Source of the DNA: Jannaschia maritima
Lineage (GTDB): Bacteria > Pseudomonadota > Alphaproteobacteria > Rhodobacterales > Rhodobacteraceae
Direction: 5' to 3'
Assembly (NCBI RefSeq): GCF_030973515.1
Contig: NZ_JARGZA010000005.1
Location: 124,001 to 188,000, forward strand
DNA length: 64,000 nucleotides
Numbering within the stretch: position 1 is the first letter of the stretch; every line of letters starts with the position of its first letter. Under the pieces are notes generated by a model. The model had not been told where the DNA came from. It saw only the letters and a list, made by a program, of their open reading frames with translations, and ran no database searches. Positions 5,710 through 13,717 of this stretch are shown in pieces. Both the position numbers and the translations under genes were made by a program.

Positions 5710-6911
5710 TATCTGATCGCCTCTAGGTACTCATTCGCAATGTCTTCAGAAACTCCATCCAGGGCGTTCGTATCAATCATATTATCATCATCAACAATGT
5801 TCTCGAAGCTACCCCCCTTAGATAAATACGCAGTGATTGAAACCTCTCGGATCTGCGGTCTTGGCTCATTCTCAAGTTTCGCCATATGCACGTTAAGACA
5901 CGCAAGTACGTAAGGGGAATGAGTGGTGAAGAGAAGATCACATGATGATTCTCGCGCGGCCCTAGCCATCAAATCGAGGATGTACTTTTGCGCTTCTGGA
6001 AAGAGGTGGGCTTCTGGCTCCTCAACGATGAGAAGTTGGTTTCGATTAGCCCTCACTGGATACTCCAGTAAGGACAAGAGAAGTGGAAGAGCTTCCTGCT
6101 GTCCTGACGATGCAGATCGCAGCGGCACTCGTCCCCAGCGGGTCTCGATATAATCGCGAGACTTGACGCGAACGAAATTCCCATCGATTACTGGCTCGAT
6201 GGTCTCTCTAACCTTAAGTGTACGCTTGCGGTCAGGAATCCCGTGAAACTCTCCGCTGATCCTTCTCTTGGCAAACTCATAAAAACTACCAAATTGAGCT
6301 GTAAGCGGATCTACACGTTCATCCGATGCAAGAAAAGTAAAGAGCTCCTCACTCACAGTGGAATAGAATGACCGAGAGGCGGGAACGAAGAGTACTTGAG
6401 GTATAGACCGAAAGAAATCTTGAACTTCTTCGTGTGCTCGGCGGAACTCGTAAGTAGAAGTTACCCTTCGCTTGTCCTCATCCCCCGAAAGTTTTCCATA
6501 CCGAATGAACTCCCGCCGAAGTCTTTGACCAACCCCATCAAGAGACTTTGAATGCTTTAATCGGGGTTTTCCACCTTCACTCCGCCTTTCAATAAAAATT
6601 ACTAGATCATCTATCCGATAAGTAATACTAAAGGGAGCTGAGACGTCATCGAGACCTCCAAATATCGATAGGAATTCTTCGACCTGCCGGCGCTTGAAGG
6701 TGCGAGTATCGTACTCGTCGACGTATACCATATTAAAGTACGAGGAAAGATATGTTCTTCCAAAGTAAAAGAGCTTTGCAACAACCGACTTTCCTGACGC
6801 TTGGGGGCCGATTATAGCAGTTATGTTCGCAAGTTGCAGTGTTGCTTTCTTAATTGAGAGAAAATTATGTACTTCCAGTTCTTCGTGTGTGTCATCGATT
6901 GGCTCAATCAT
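5709..6911 (-). CDS. ABC/OLD-type AAA ATPase (AAA_15/AAA_21 group), putative defence ATPase
   Basis: A 400-residue cytoplasmic ATPase. It shows Walker A GPQASGKS at 35-42, the VPASRSFYS segment at 176-184 common in AAA_15 proteins, a signature-like SSGQQEALP at 268-276, Walker B LLIVEEPEAHLFP at 293-305, and an H-loop THSPYVL at 330-336. No TOPRIM domain follows, so it is not a full OLD nuclease; the effector would be the small PD-(D/E)XK-like protein encoded next. Similar ATPase-plus-nuclease pairs act in anti-phage defence (Septu PtuA-PtuB, PARIS AriA-AriB), but the partner here differs. Codons are strongly AT-rich. The start codon lies 1 base after the stop of a duplicated lepA 3' end. Confidence 0.85.
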   Translation of the reverse strand: MIEPIDDTHEELEVHNFLSIKKATLQLANITAIIGPQASGKSVVAKLFYFGRTYLSSYFNMVYVDEYDTRTFKRRQVEEFLSIFGGLDDVSAPFSITYRIDDLVIFIERRSEGGKPRLKHSKSLDGVGQRLRREFIRYGKLSGDEDKRRVTSTYEFRRAHEEVQDFFRSIPQVLFVPASRSFYSTVSEELFTFLASDERVDPLTAQFGSFYEFAKRRISGEFHGIPDRKRTLKVRETIEPVIDGNFVRVKSRDYIETRWGRVPLRSASSGQQEALPLLLSLLEYPVRANRNQLLIVEEPEAHLFPEAQKYILDLMARAARESSCDLLFTTHSPYVLACLNVHMAKLENEPRPQIREVSITAYLSKGGSFENIVDDDNMIDTNALDGVSEDIANEYLEAIR

Positions 6912-6912
6912 C

Positions 6913-7041
6913 TCACCCGTCCATCTTGAGCGCGGAAATAAACGCCGACTGCGGGATCTCCACCTTCCCGAACTGCCGCATCTTCTTCTTGCCGGCCTTC
7001 TGCTTCTCCAACAGCTTCTTCTTCCGCGTCATGTCCCCGCC
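6913..7041 (-). pseudogene. Duplicated 3' end of lepA (distal copy)
   Basis: This encodes [23 protein letters not shown] and continues to FISALKMDG-stop, the same as the last residues of intact LepA except for the final residue. A 68-base run (6956-7023) is identical to 7589-7656 in lepA. Outside it the copies differ mostly by base changes that keep the protein, so the copy came from a related but different lepA. Upstream, homology stops at about the GGD codons, immediately after the DUF2442 stop. The ATPase gene begins 1 base after the remnant's stop codon. It marks the old junction of an insertion behind lepA. Confidence 0.9.
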
Positions 7042-7063
7042 GTTCTCGGTCGCCCGACGGAAC

Positions 7064-7315
7064 CTACTCCGCCGCGACCTTCGTCGGCCTCGTGGCGTCC
7101 CCGCGACCCGCCAGCAGCCCCTCGACGGAGATATCCTCATCCAATTCCTCCCAGTGCAGGCCGAACGGGCCGATCTCAACGGCAAGCCGTTCCTCCGGCG
7201 TGGCGCCCAGGATGCGGGGGAACCAGACCAGCGGGACGCCGATGGTCCGCCCGTCCGACAGGGCCACCCACATGGCATCGTCGTCGAACGTCACGCGTTC
7301 AGCCGAAATGGTCAT
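7064..7315 (-). CDS. DUF2442 family protein
   Basis: An 83-residue protein with the DUF2442 pattern: [20 protein letters not shown], then [20 protein letters not shown], then [19 protein letters not shown]. The motif of a small beta sheet followed by W[13 protein letters not shown] is diagnostic of the family. It overlaps the end of the DUF4160 gene by 17 bases and is presumably co-translated with it. DUF4160/DUF2442 pairs are common as small accessory modules and are often suspected to be toxin-antitoxin-like, but their biochemical role is not established. The ATG at 7315 matches the family start; longer in-frame starts are not supported. Confidence 0.85.
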   Translation of the reverse strand: MTISAERVTFDDDAMWVALSDGRTIGVPLVWFPRILGATPEERLAVEIGPFGLHWEELDEDISVEGLLAGRGDATRPTKVAAE

Positions 7316-7541
7316 GCCATACCTCCGTGATCCGGTCCGCTTCATCTGACACCATCTCGGCCAGGCGTCGCAAGGTCCGGGCATCAAACCCGTCGGAGCG
7401 TGCATGTTCGACCGGCGGGCCGATCCAGAACTTCGCTTCTGCGGATCCACGCTTCACGTGGATATGAAGTGGCTCCCGCGGGTCGCCCTCGTTCGAGTAG
7501 AAGAAGAACCGAAACCCGTCCCGGCGGAGGACGGTCGGCAT
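7299..7541 (-). CDS. DUF4160 family protein
   Basis: An 80-residue protein with the DUF4160 signature: MPTVLRRDGFRFFFYSNEGD, then REPLHIHVKRGSAEAKFW, then ARTLRRLAEMVSDEADRITE and a terminal WHDHFG. The family has the invariant F-x-F/Y-S-N-E and E-P-x-H-I-H-V blocks, both present. Its ATG is 4 bases after the lepA stop (TGACGGTATG), so translation may be coupled to lepA. The next gene is its usual DUF2442 partner. It belongs to the cargo inserted between the intact lepA end and the duplicated lepA end. Confidence 0.85.
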   Translation of the reverse strand: MPTVLRRDGFRFFFYSNEGDPREPLHIHVKRGSAEAKFWIGPPVEHARSDGFDARTLRRLAEMVSDEADRITEVWHDHFG

Positions 7542-7545
7542 ACCG

Positions 7546-9345
7546 TCAGGAATCCATCTTCAACGCCGAGATGAACGCACTCTGCGGTATCTCCACCTTC
7601 CCGAACTGCCGCATCTTCTTCTTGCCGGCCTTCTGCTTCTCCAACAGCTTCTTCTTGCGGGTCATGTCGCCGCCATAGCACTTGGCCGTCACGTCCTTGC
7701 GCATGGCGGACAGGGTCTCACGCGCGACGACGCGGCCGCCGACGGCGGCCTGGATGGGGATCTTGAACATGTGGCGGGGGATCAGCTCCTTGAGCTTTTC
7801 CACCATGGCGCGGCCGCGGGCCTCCGCCCGGTCGCGGTGGACCATGACCGACAGGGCGTCGACGGGCTCCTCGTTGACGAGGATCTGCATCTTCTGAAGC
7901 GAATCCTCCCGGTACCCGGTCATCTGATAGTCGAAGGAGGCATAGCCCTTGGTCACGCTCTTGAGCCGGTCGTAGAAGTCGAACACCACCTCGTTCAACG
8001 GCAGGTCGTAGACGACCATCGCGCGGGGGCCGGCATAGGTCAGGTCCATCTGGATGCCGCGGCGGTCCTGGCACAGCTTCAAGACGTCGCCGAGATAGTC
8101 GTCGGGCACCAGGATCGTGGCCTTGATGCGCGGCTCCTCGATGTGGTCGACATGGGTCAGGTCGGGCATGTCGGCGGGGTTGTGCAGCTCGCGCACCTCG
8201 CCGTCGCGCATGTGGACGTGATAGACGACGCTGGGTGCCGTGGTGATCAGATCGATGTCGTATTCACGCTCGATCCTGTCCCGGATGACCTCCAGGTGCA
8301 GCAGACCCAGGAAGCCGCAGCGGAAGCCGAAGCCCAGGGCGGCGGACGATTCGACCTCGTGGCTGAAGCTGGCGTCGTTCAGGGCCAGCTTCTCGATCGC
8401 GTCGCGCAGATCCTCGAACTCGGCGGAATCGACGGGGAACAGGCCGCAGAACACGACCGGCTGGGACGGCTTGAAGCCCGGCAGGGGCTTGTCGGCGCCC
8501 CCCTTCTCGTGGGTGATGGTGTCGCCCACGCGGGTGTCGCGGACCTGCTTGATGCTGGCCGTCAGAAACCCGATCTCGCCCGGGCCCAGCTCCTCGGCCT
8601 GGGTCATGGCGGGGCGGAACACGCCGATGCGGTCGACGTGGTGCAGGCTGCCCGACTGCATCATGCGCACGCGGTCGCCCTTGCGCAGGACGCCGTCGAT
8701 GATGCGCACCAGGACGATCACGCCCAGATAGCTGTCGTACCAGCTGTCCACCAGCATGGCCTTCAGGGGCGCGTCGCGGTCGCCCTTGGGCGGGGGCAGG
8801 TGGTCGACGATGGCCTGCAGCGTTTCCTTGATGCCCTGGCCGGTCTTGGCGCTGACCAGGAGCGCGCCGGACGCGTCGAGGCCGATCACGTCCTCGATCT
8901 GCTCGGCCACGCGGTCGGGTTCGGAGGCCGGCAGGTCGATCTTGTTGAGGACGGGCACGATCTCGTGGTCCGCATCGATGGCCTGATAGACGTTGGCCAG
9001 GGTCTGCGCCTCGACCCCCTGGGTGCTGTCCACGACCAGGAGCGAGCCTTCGACGGCGCGCATGGAGCGCGACACCTCGTAGGCGAAGTCGACATGGCCC
9101 GGCGTGTCGATCAGGTTGAGGACATAGTCGTGACCGTCGGCCGCGGTCCAGTCGATGCGCACGGTGTTGGCCTTGATGGTGATCCCGCGCTCCCGCTCGA
9201 TGTCCATGGCGTCGAGCATCTGCTCCTTCATGTCCCGCGTGGCGACGGTGTTGGTTTCCTGGATCAACCGGTCGGCCAGCGTGGACTTGCCGTGGTCGAT
9301 ATGCGCCACGATCGAGAAGTTGCGGATGCGGGAGAGGTCGGTCAT
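7546..9345 (-). CDS. lepA: Elongation factor 4 (LepA), ribosome back-translocase
   Basis: A 599-residue translational GTPase that acts on the ribosome. G1 [15 protein letters not shown] is at about 13-27, the switch region [14 protein letters not shown] follows, G3 is [11 protein letters not shown], and G4 is NKIDLP. The EF-G-like domains and the LepA-specific C-terminal domain follow, ending in the basic [19 protein letters not shown] and [13 protein letters not shown]. Length is normal for the family. The ATG at 9345 gives [20 protein letters not shown]; a longer frame is rejected. The gene is complete, but its 3' end is the edge of an inserted DUF4160/DUF2442 pair, and a second lepA end lies 0.5 kb downstream. 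Confidence 0.97.
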   Translation of the reverse strand: MTDLSRIRNFSIVAHIDHGKSTLADRLIQETNTVATRDMKEQMLDAMDIERERGITIKANTVRIDWTAADGHDYVLNLIDTPGHVDFAYEVSRSMRAVEGSLLVVDSTQGVEAQTLANVYQAIDADHEIVPVLNKIDLPASEPDRVAEQIEDVIGLDASGALLVSAKTGQGIKETLQAIVDHLPPPKGDRDAPLKAMLVDSWYDSYLGVIVLVRIIDGVLRKGDRVRMMQSGSLHHVDRIGVFRPAMTQAEELGPGEIGFLTASIKQVRDTRVGDTITHEKGGADKPLPGFKPSQPVVFCGLFPVDSAEFEDLRDAIEKLALNDASFSHEVESSAALGFGFRCGFLGLLHLEVIRDRIEREYDIDLITTAPSVVYHVHMRDGEVRELHNPADMPDLTHVDHIEEPRIKATILVPDDYLGDVLKLCQDRRGIQMDLTYAGPRAMVVYDLPLNEVVFDFYDRLKSVTKGYASFDYQMTGYREDSLQKMQILVNEEPVDALSVMVHRDRAEARGRAMVEKLKELIPRHMFKIPIQAAVGGRVVARETLSAMRKDVTAKCYGGDMTRKKKLLEKQKAGKKKMRQFGKVEIPQSAFISALKMDS

Positions 9346-9510
9346 CGGGAACGGCCCTTTGGCGTTGGTCGGGGGCAGATATCCCCTGCCCGGTTCGGCC
9401 GAAAGGGGCCGTGGTGACGCGGGCGGGCGCATTGGGCGCGATTTTCCGGGAACAAGATGCGATCACGTGCCGTTGAACCGTCACGATACACACGACACCG
9501 GAGCTTCCGC

Positions 9511-9744
9511 ATGTACCGCACCCCCCTTCGCCTGACCGCCCTGGCCGCCACCGCCATGGTCCTCGTGGCCTGTGGCTCGAACGACGACGACTTCGTCGTG
9601 GTCGACCCGGCGCCGGCGCCCATCTTCACGAAGGACGGCCGCGTGCTGGACCAGAACCGGGTCGCCAACCAGAACAGCACCTGCGCGAACGGCATGACGC
9701 GCGAGGAAGACCTGGAAGACGGCGACATCGACTGCTCGAACTGA
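9511..9744 (+). CDS. Small lipoprotein (77 aa)
   Basis: The signal peptide MYRTPLRLTALAATAMVLVAC ends in a lipobox (LVAC, Cys21). The mature part, about 56 residues, is acidic: GSNDDDFVVVDPAPAPIFTK, then NSTCANGMTREEDLEDGD and a terminal CSN. Two further cysteines could form a disulphide. GGAG sits 9 bases before the ATG at 9511; an upstream in-frame ATG would place basic residues before the signal. Divergent from lepA. No domain recognised. Confidence 0.75.
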   Translation: MYRTPLRLTALAATAMVLVACGSNDDDFVVVDPAPAPIFTKDGRVLDQNRVANQNSTCANGMTREEDLEDGDIDCSN

Positions 9745-9767
9745 GCGGTCCCACACGACGCGAATGG

Positions 9768-9793
9768 GGGGCGGTCCGCCGGGCCGCCCCTTT
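9768..9793 (+). terminator. Rho-independent terminator candidate
   Basis: A 7-bp stem GGGGCGG/CCGCCCC with a 9-base loop is followed by TTT, 24 bases after the lipoprotein stop. The U-run is short, as usual in this GC-rich genome. Between this and the next gene at 10006 I see no other feature. Confidence 0.5.
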
Positions 9794-10005
9794 CGCGTGC
9801 GGATCGGTAGCGGGTTGACAGAGGGGGCCGGGATGTCCATGTCCGGCACTCCCCGCCCTTCGGGCCGCGTGAGCCGATCGACCGTCCGGGTCGGTCCCCA
9901 CGATCGGCGGGACGCTTTCCCCAGGATCACGCCAGGGATGCGCGGGCCGTCCGGCCCCGTCCCCACCGCGTGCCGTCCGGGCACGCCCCCAAGGATACGA
10001 CCATC

Positions 10006-11340
10006 ATGGACTTCGACATGCTGGGGCTGAAGCCCCGCCTCATCGACGCGTTGCGCACGATGGGGATCACCGATCCCACCCCCATCCAGAAGCAGGCCAT
10101 CCCGCCCGCGCTGGACGGCGCCGACGTCATGGGCCTGGCCCAGACGGGCACGGGCAAGACCGCCGCCTTCGGCCTGCCGCTGGTGCAGCACCTGCTGGCC
10201 GACGACGCCCGCCCCGCGCCCAAGACGGCGCGCGCGCTGATCCTGGCGCCCACGCGCGAGCTGGTGAACCAGATCGCGGAATCCCTGTCGGGGTTCACGC
10301 AGGGCAGCCACTTGAAGGTCGCCCGCGTCATGGGCGGCGTGGGCATCGTGCCGCAGATCAAGCGGATGGAACGGGGCGTGGACCTGCTGGTCGCCACGCC
10401 GGGCCGTCTGATCGACCTGATGGACCGTGGCGCGGTGCGGCTGGACCGCTCGCACTTCCTGGTCCTGGACGAGGCCGACCAGATGCTGGACATGGGCTTC
10501 ATCCACGCCCTGCGCCAGATCGAGCCCAAGCTGCCGCGCGAGCGTCAGACGCTGCTGTTCTCGGCCACGATGCCCAAGGACATGGAGGCGCTGGCCGCCA
10601 GCTATCTGACGAACCCCATTCGCGTGCAGGTCGCCAAGTCGGGCCAGACCGCCGACAAGGTCACGCAGTCGATCCACTTCGTCGCCAAGGCCGAGAAGAA
10701 CGCCCTGCTGGTCGAGCTGCTGAACGCCCATCCGGGCGAGGCCGCGCTGGTCTTCGCGCGCACGAAGCACGGGTCCGACCGCTTGGCGAAGTTCCTGACG
10801 GGTGCGGGCATCGACGCCGTCGCGGTCCACGGCAACCGCAGCCAGGGGCAGCGCACCCGCGCGCTGGACGCGTTCACGAAGGGCGACGCCGCCGTGATGG
10901 TGGCGACCGACGTGGCGGCACGGGGGTTGGATATTCCCGTGGTCAAGCACGTCTACAACTACGAGTTGCCCAACGTGCCCGAAACCTATGTCCACCGGAT
11001 CGGCCGCACGGCGCGGGCGGGACGCGACGGGGCCGCCGTGGCGCTGGCCGCGCCCGACGAGATGGGCGAGCTGAAGGACATCGAGAAGATCCTGAAGGCC
11101 GAGATCCCCGTGGCCTCCGGCCGTCGGTGGGACCCCGTTCCGGGCGAGGCGAAGAAGTCCGGACGCGGCGGCGGGAACAACCGGCGCCGGGGCGGCGGCG
11201 GTGGCGGCGGTGGGGACCGGCGGGGCGGACCGGCGGGACAGCGCGGCGGCGCGGCGCAGGCCAAGCCCGCCCAGGCGCGTCCCGGCGGCGGTGCCAAGCC
11301 CGCGAACAAGCGCAGGCGGCCCCGGCGCAGCGCGTCCTGA
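10006..11340 (+). CDS. rhlE: DEAD-box RNA helicase, RhlE type
   Basis: A 444-residue ATP-dependent RNA helicase for RNA unwinding, ribosome assembly or decay. The Q motif region has TDPTPIQKQAIPPAL, motif I AQTGTGKTAAF, Ia PTRELVNQI, II VLDEADQMLDMGF, III SATMP, V ATDVAARGLDIP, and VI HRIGRTARAGRDG. The last 70 or so residues are a Gly/Arg/Lys/Pro-rich tail, the usual RNA-binding extension of RhlE proteins. The ATG at 10006 (MDFDMLGLKPRLID) has AAGGA 10 bases upstream. Annotated as RhlE from domain order and the basic tail rather than direct comparison. Confidence 0.92.
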   Translation: MDFDMLGLKPRLIDALRTMGITDPTPIQKQAIPPALDGADVMGLAQTGTGKTAAFGLPLVQHLLADDARPAPKTARALILAPTRELVNQIAESLSGFTQGSHLKVARVMGGVGIVPQIKRMERGVDLLVATPGRLIDLMDRGAVRLDRSHFLVLDEADQMLDMGFIHALRQIEPKLPRERQTLLFSATMPKDMEALAASYLTNPIRVQVAKSGQTADKVTQSIHFVAKAEKNALLVELLNAHPGEAALVFARTKHGSDRLAKFLTGAGIDAVAVHGNRSQGQRTRALDAFTKGDAAVMVATDVAARGLDIPVVKHVYNYELPNVPETYVHRIGRTARAGRDGAAVALAAPDEMGELKDIEKILKAEIPVASGRRWDPVPGEAKKSGRGGGNNRRRGGGGGGGGDRRGGPAGQRGGAAQAKPAQARPGGGAKPANKRRRPRRSAS

Positions 11341-11423
11341 CGCGCGGTGCGGCCCCTTGGCGCTTGCCGCCGGGAACCGCTTTTGCCATCGTCCCAGAAA
11401 ACATCGGATGGGGGCGTGGCAGT

Positions 11424-11780
11424 ATGATCCCGACGAAGACGATCCTGGCCGGCGCGCTCGTCGCCGTCCTGTCGGGCTGTGGCGGCGGCGGTCCGCCCGC
11501 GGGCGTGGCGCCGGGCCTGACTGGCGCGTCCACCCGGGGCCCGGTCGCGGATGCGTGCCTGCGGTCCGACCGGCGCGCCAGCGGTCCGGCCCTGTGCGGC
11601 TGCATCCAGCAGGCCGCGAACATCGGGTTGTCGAGGGGCGACCAGACCCGTGCGGCGGGCTTCTTCCGCGACCCGCACGAGGCGCAGGTCGTCCGCCAGT
11701 CCGACCGCGGCCGGGACGAGGCGTTCTGGCAGCGCTACAAGGGCTTCGTGGAACTGGCGGAGCGGTCCTGCCGCGCGTAG
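11424..11780 (+). CDS. Conserved lipoprotein (118 aa), misnamed 'arginine transporter' family
   Basis: The signal peptide MIPTKTILAGALVAVLSGC ends in a lipobox (Cys19). After a Gly/Pro linker, the mature domain carries CGCIQQAANIGLSRGDQTRA and FFRDPHEAQVVRQSDRGRD, then EAFWQRYKGFVELAERSC. This spaced Cys/DQ/FF-DP/RQSDR/FW-RY pattern is a small conserved domain seen in Rhodobacteraceae proteins often labelled arginine transporter with no transport evidence. No membrane helix besides the signal. Located between rhlE and a frameshifted membrane-protein gene. Function unknown. Confidence 0.75.
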   Translation: MIPTKTILAGALVAVLSGCGGGGPPAGVAPGLTGASTRGPVADACLRSDRRASGPALCGCIQQAANIGLSRGDQTRAAGFFRDPHEAQVVRQSDRGRDEAFWQRYKGFVELAERSCRA

Positions 11781-11895
11781 GGCGGGGCGGTTGACTTCCG
11801 GTTAGCGTACGCTGCCCCCCCGAAAGACCCGCCACGCTTGACGGCGTCGGCCGCTCCTTCGCATGCCCCGCGCATCGCAATCGAAGGATCGACCG

Positions 11896-12199
11896 ATGAT
11901 GCACCATGCGGATCCCATCGTGGTGGCACTGATCACGATGCTGTACCTCATCTTCGCGCTGCAGATCGTCTGCCAGATCCGCGGACGGAAGCTGGACCGC
12001 CGGACGGCGGGCGCGCTGATGCCGCTTCTGGGGCACCTTCGTCGTTTCCGGCTTCGCGGGCTATGCGACGACCCTGCTTCCCGCGACGTACTGGCCCTTG
12101 CGGGAAGCGCTGCACTGGGCGCTGGTCCCGCTGGCGGGGTGGCTGGTCCTGACCAACCAGGCCCGAATCGTGGCGGAGGTGCTTCGCTATGGAGAGTGA
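11896..12199 (+). pseudogene. Small membrane protein gene with a frameshift
   Basis: Read from ATG 11896 (AAGGA 7 bases upstream), the first frame gives DPIVVALITMLYLIFALQIV and RGRKLDRRTAGALMP. A +1 shift near 12020 continues the membrane-protein pattern: FWGTFVVSGFAGYATTLLPA, then HWALVPLAGWLVLTNQARIV, and stop at 12199. Together it would be a protein of about 100 residues with three membrane segments. The extra base could be a real mutation or a sequence error. The next gene starts inside its end (ATG 12189), indicating one operon. Family not recognised. Confidence 0.55.
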
Positions 12200-12428
12200 G
12201 ATCTGGGCTCAGCTCCTCGGCCCGAACGGGGGCGCGATGGCCGTCTGCTTCGCGGCGGGCTGCATCGCCACCTATGGCTTCTGCCAGAAGACCATGCTGC
12301 GGGAATCGAAGCTCCGCATCGGGGAGCTGAAGGGCGAGATCACGACCCTGCGCGAACAGATCAAGCAGCTGGAAACGGAGTTCCGCGTCGAGATCCGCGC
12401 TCGGGTCGAGGCCGCCAAGGCCGCCTGA
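12189..12428 (+). CDS. Small membrane-anchored coiled-coil protein (79 aa)
   Basis: MESEIWAQLLGPNGGAMAV begins a single N-terminal membrane segment (to about residue 33). After it comes a charged coiled-coil stretch with heptad character, RIGELKGEITTLREQIKQLE and then FRVEIRARVEAAKAA. It overlaps the preceding small membrane-protein gene by 11 bases. The shape (one helix, then a coiled coil) plus a small multi-helix neighbour is like phage holin/spanin pairs, but no phage genes surround them, so this is only a resemblance. Confidence 0.65.
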   Translation: MESEIWAQLLGPNGGAMAVCFAAGCIATYGFCQKTMLRESKLRIGELKGEITTLREQIKQLETEFRVEIRARVEAAKAA

Positions 12429-12500
12429 CCCGACGGGCGCCACCGTGGGGGCGGCCCGGCCGGGACGATGGGACGGCGTCGGCGATGGATGCCGCCGCGG

Positions 12501-12668
12501 TCAGCGGCAGCAGAACAGCCGACGCTCGAACCGGGCGTTGCTGGGATGCGTCATGGCCTGACGGCGCATGTAGGCGATGTACATCCCCTCCTCCGTCGGC
12601 ATCGCCGCATGGGTCGAGGCGGGAACGGACCGCGTGGCGGTGAACAGGGACTTCAGGAACGTCATCAT
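12501..12668 (-). CDS. Hypothetical small protein (55 aa)
   Basis: Translated from 12668: MMTFLKSLFTATRSVPASTH, then EEGMYIAYMRRQAMTHPSNA, ending RRLFCCR. A strong ribosome site (CCGGAGG) precedes two adjacent ATG codons. It is divergent from the LysR gene. No signal peptide or domain is recognised. Coding is supported by the ribosome site and composition only. Confidence 0.5.
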   Translation of the reverse strand: MMTFLKSLFTATRSVPASTHAAMPTEEGMYIAYMRRQAMTHPSNARFERRLFCCR

Positions 12669-12772
12669 GGCCGACCTCCGGGGCTGGTGTTCGCGTCCCC
12701 CGCTCTATGGACATTCCGTCGATCCGACGCAAAACAGTATGGCGGTGGAATTGTAAGCACAGGTATCGTGTC

Positions 12773-13645
12773 ATGGACTGGAAGGGCCTGCCGCCCTTGG
12801 CGGCCCTGCGCGCGTTCGAGGCGGCCGCGCGTCACGGCAGCTTCACCCTGGCCGCTCGGGACCTGAACGTCACCCATGCCGCGGTGGCGCAGCACGTCCG
12901 GCGGCTGGAGGACGCGCTGTCGGAACGCCTGGTGACGCGCCAAGGTCGCGGCATCGCGGTGACGCAGGCGGGCCGGGCCCTGTCGGACGGCCTGACCGAG
13001 GGGTTCGGCATCGTCGCCCGCGCGGTGGGCGATCTGCGCGATGCCACCGAAAGCCGGCCCCTGACCCTGTCGCTGACGCCGGCCTTCGCGGCGAACTGGC
13101 TGATGCCGCGCATCGGCGATTTCTGGACGCGCCATCCCGACATCCCCCTGAACGTCGCGCCCAGCACGGACGTCGTGGACATCCGTCTGGGCGACGTCGA
13201 CCTGGCGATCCGCTATGGCGACGGCACCTGGCCCGGGGTCGAGGCGGAGCTGCTGACCGACGGCGACTTCTGGGCCGTGGTCCATCCCGACCTGCCCCGC
13301 GCGCGGGACGCGACCTGCCTGCGCGACGTGGCCCACCTGCCCTGGCTTCTGGAGCATTACCTGCTGGAACGGCGCGCCATGATCGAGGCGGAGGGGATCG
13401 ACCTGTCGCGCATCACGGTCAAGCTGATGGCCACGAACGCCCTGACGCTGTCCGCCGCGCAGGCGGGCAACGGCGTCACCGTGCAGCCGAAGTCGCTGGT
13501 CGAACGTCAGGTCCGCGACGGACGCCTGACGAAGGTCTGCGCGTTGAACGGCGGGGGCCTGGGCTATCACCTGGTGTCGCTGCCGGGGCGGACGTCGCCG
13601 CGGGTCCGCACGCTGCGGCGCTGGCTGCATTCCCAGGTGGATTGA
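12773..13645 (+). CDS. LysR family transcriptional regulator (GcvA-like)
   Basis: A 290-residue DNA-binding regulator. The N-terminal winged helix-turn-helix is PLAALRAFEAAARHGSFTLA followed by LNVTHAAVAQHVRRLEDAL, the GcvA-type form. A periplasmic-binding-protein-like effector domain follows from about residue 90 (LTLSLTPAFAANWLMPRIGD). The ATG at 12773 (MDWKGLPPLAALRAF) is the natural start; the 22-residue upstream extension is not family-like. Its target may be the small divergent gene at 12501-12668 or a remote operon; the sequence does not show which. Confidence 0.9.
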   Translation: MDWKGLPPLAALRAFEAAARHGSFTLAARDLNVTHAAVAQHVRRLEDALSERLVTRQGRGIAVTQAGRALSDGLTEGFGIVARAVGDLRDATESRPLTLSLTPAFAANWLMPRIGDFWTRHPDIPLNVAPSTDVVDIRLGDVDLAIRYGDGTWPGVEAELLTDGDFWAVVHPDLPRARDATCLRDVAHLPWLLEHYLLERRAMIEAEGIDLSRITVKLMATNALTLSAAQAGNGVTVQPKSLVERQVRDGRLTKVCALNGGGLGYHLVSLPGRTSPRVRTLRRWLHSQVD

Positions 13646-13677
13646 GGGCAGCCGTCGGCGCCCGTCAGAACGACGAA

Positions 13678-13695
13678 GGGCGCCCGAAGGCGCCC
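13678..13695. terminator. Hairpin terminator between LysR and rpmB genes
   Basis: GGGCGCC-CGAA-GGCGCCC is a perfect 7-bp stem with a tetraloop (UUCG when read on the minus strand), placed between the convergent LysR and rpmB genes. On the minus strand it is followed by TTCGTCGTT. It could serve both genes. Confidence 0.7.
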
Positions 13696-13717
13696 CCCTG
13701 CCGCGCGATGCCCGCCG

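Noticed and set aside
5709-6911. Calling the ATPase PARIS AriA, Septu PtuA or Gabija GajA
   Set aside because: The partner protein is not a TOPRIM, an HNH or a helicase, and the ATPase has no TOPRIM domain. The name of a known system is not supported.
6913-7041. Assembly artefact from a repeated lepA read
   Set aside because: The two lepA ends differ at many bases outside the 68-base identical run and have different neighbours, which an artefact would not produce. Resequencing would still be sensible.
5290-9345. Integron or transposon carrying the accessory genes
   Set aside because: No attC sites, integrase, transposase or terminal inverted repeats were found at the module borders; the RAYT nearby acts on REPs and is frameshifted.
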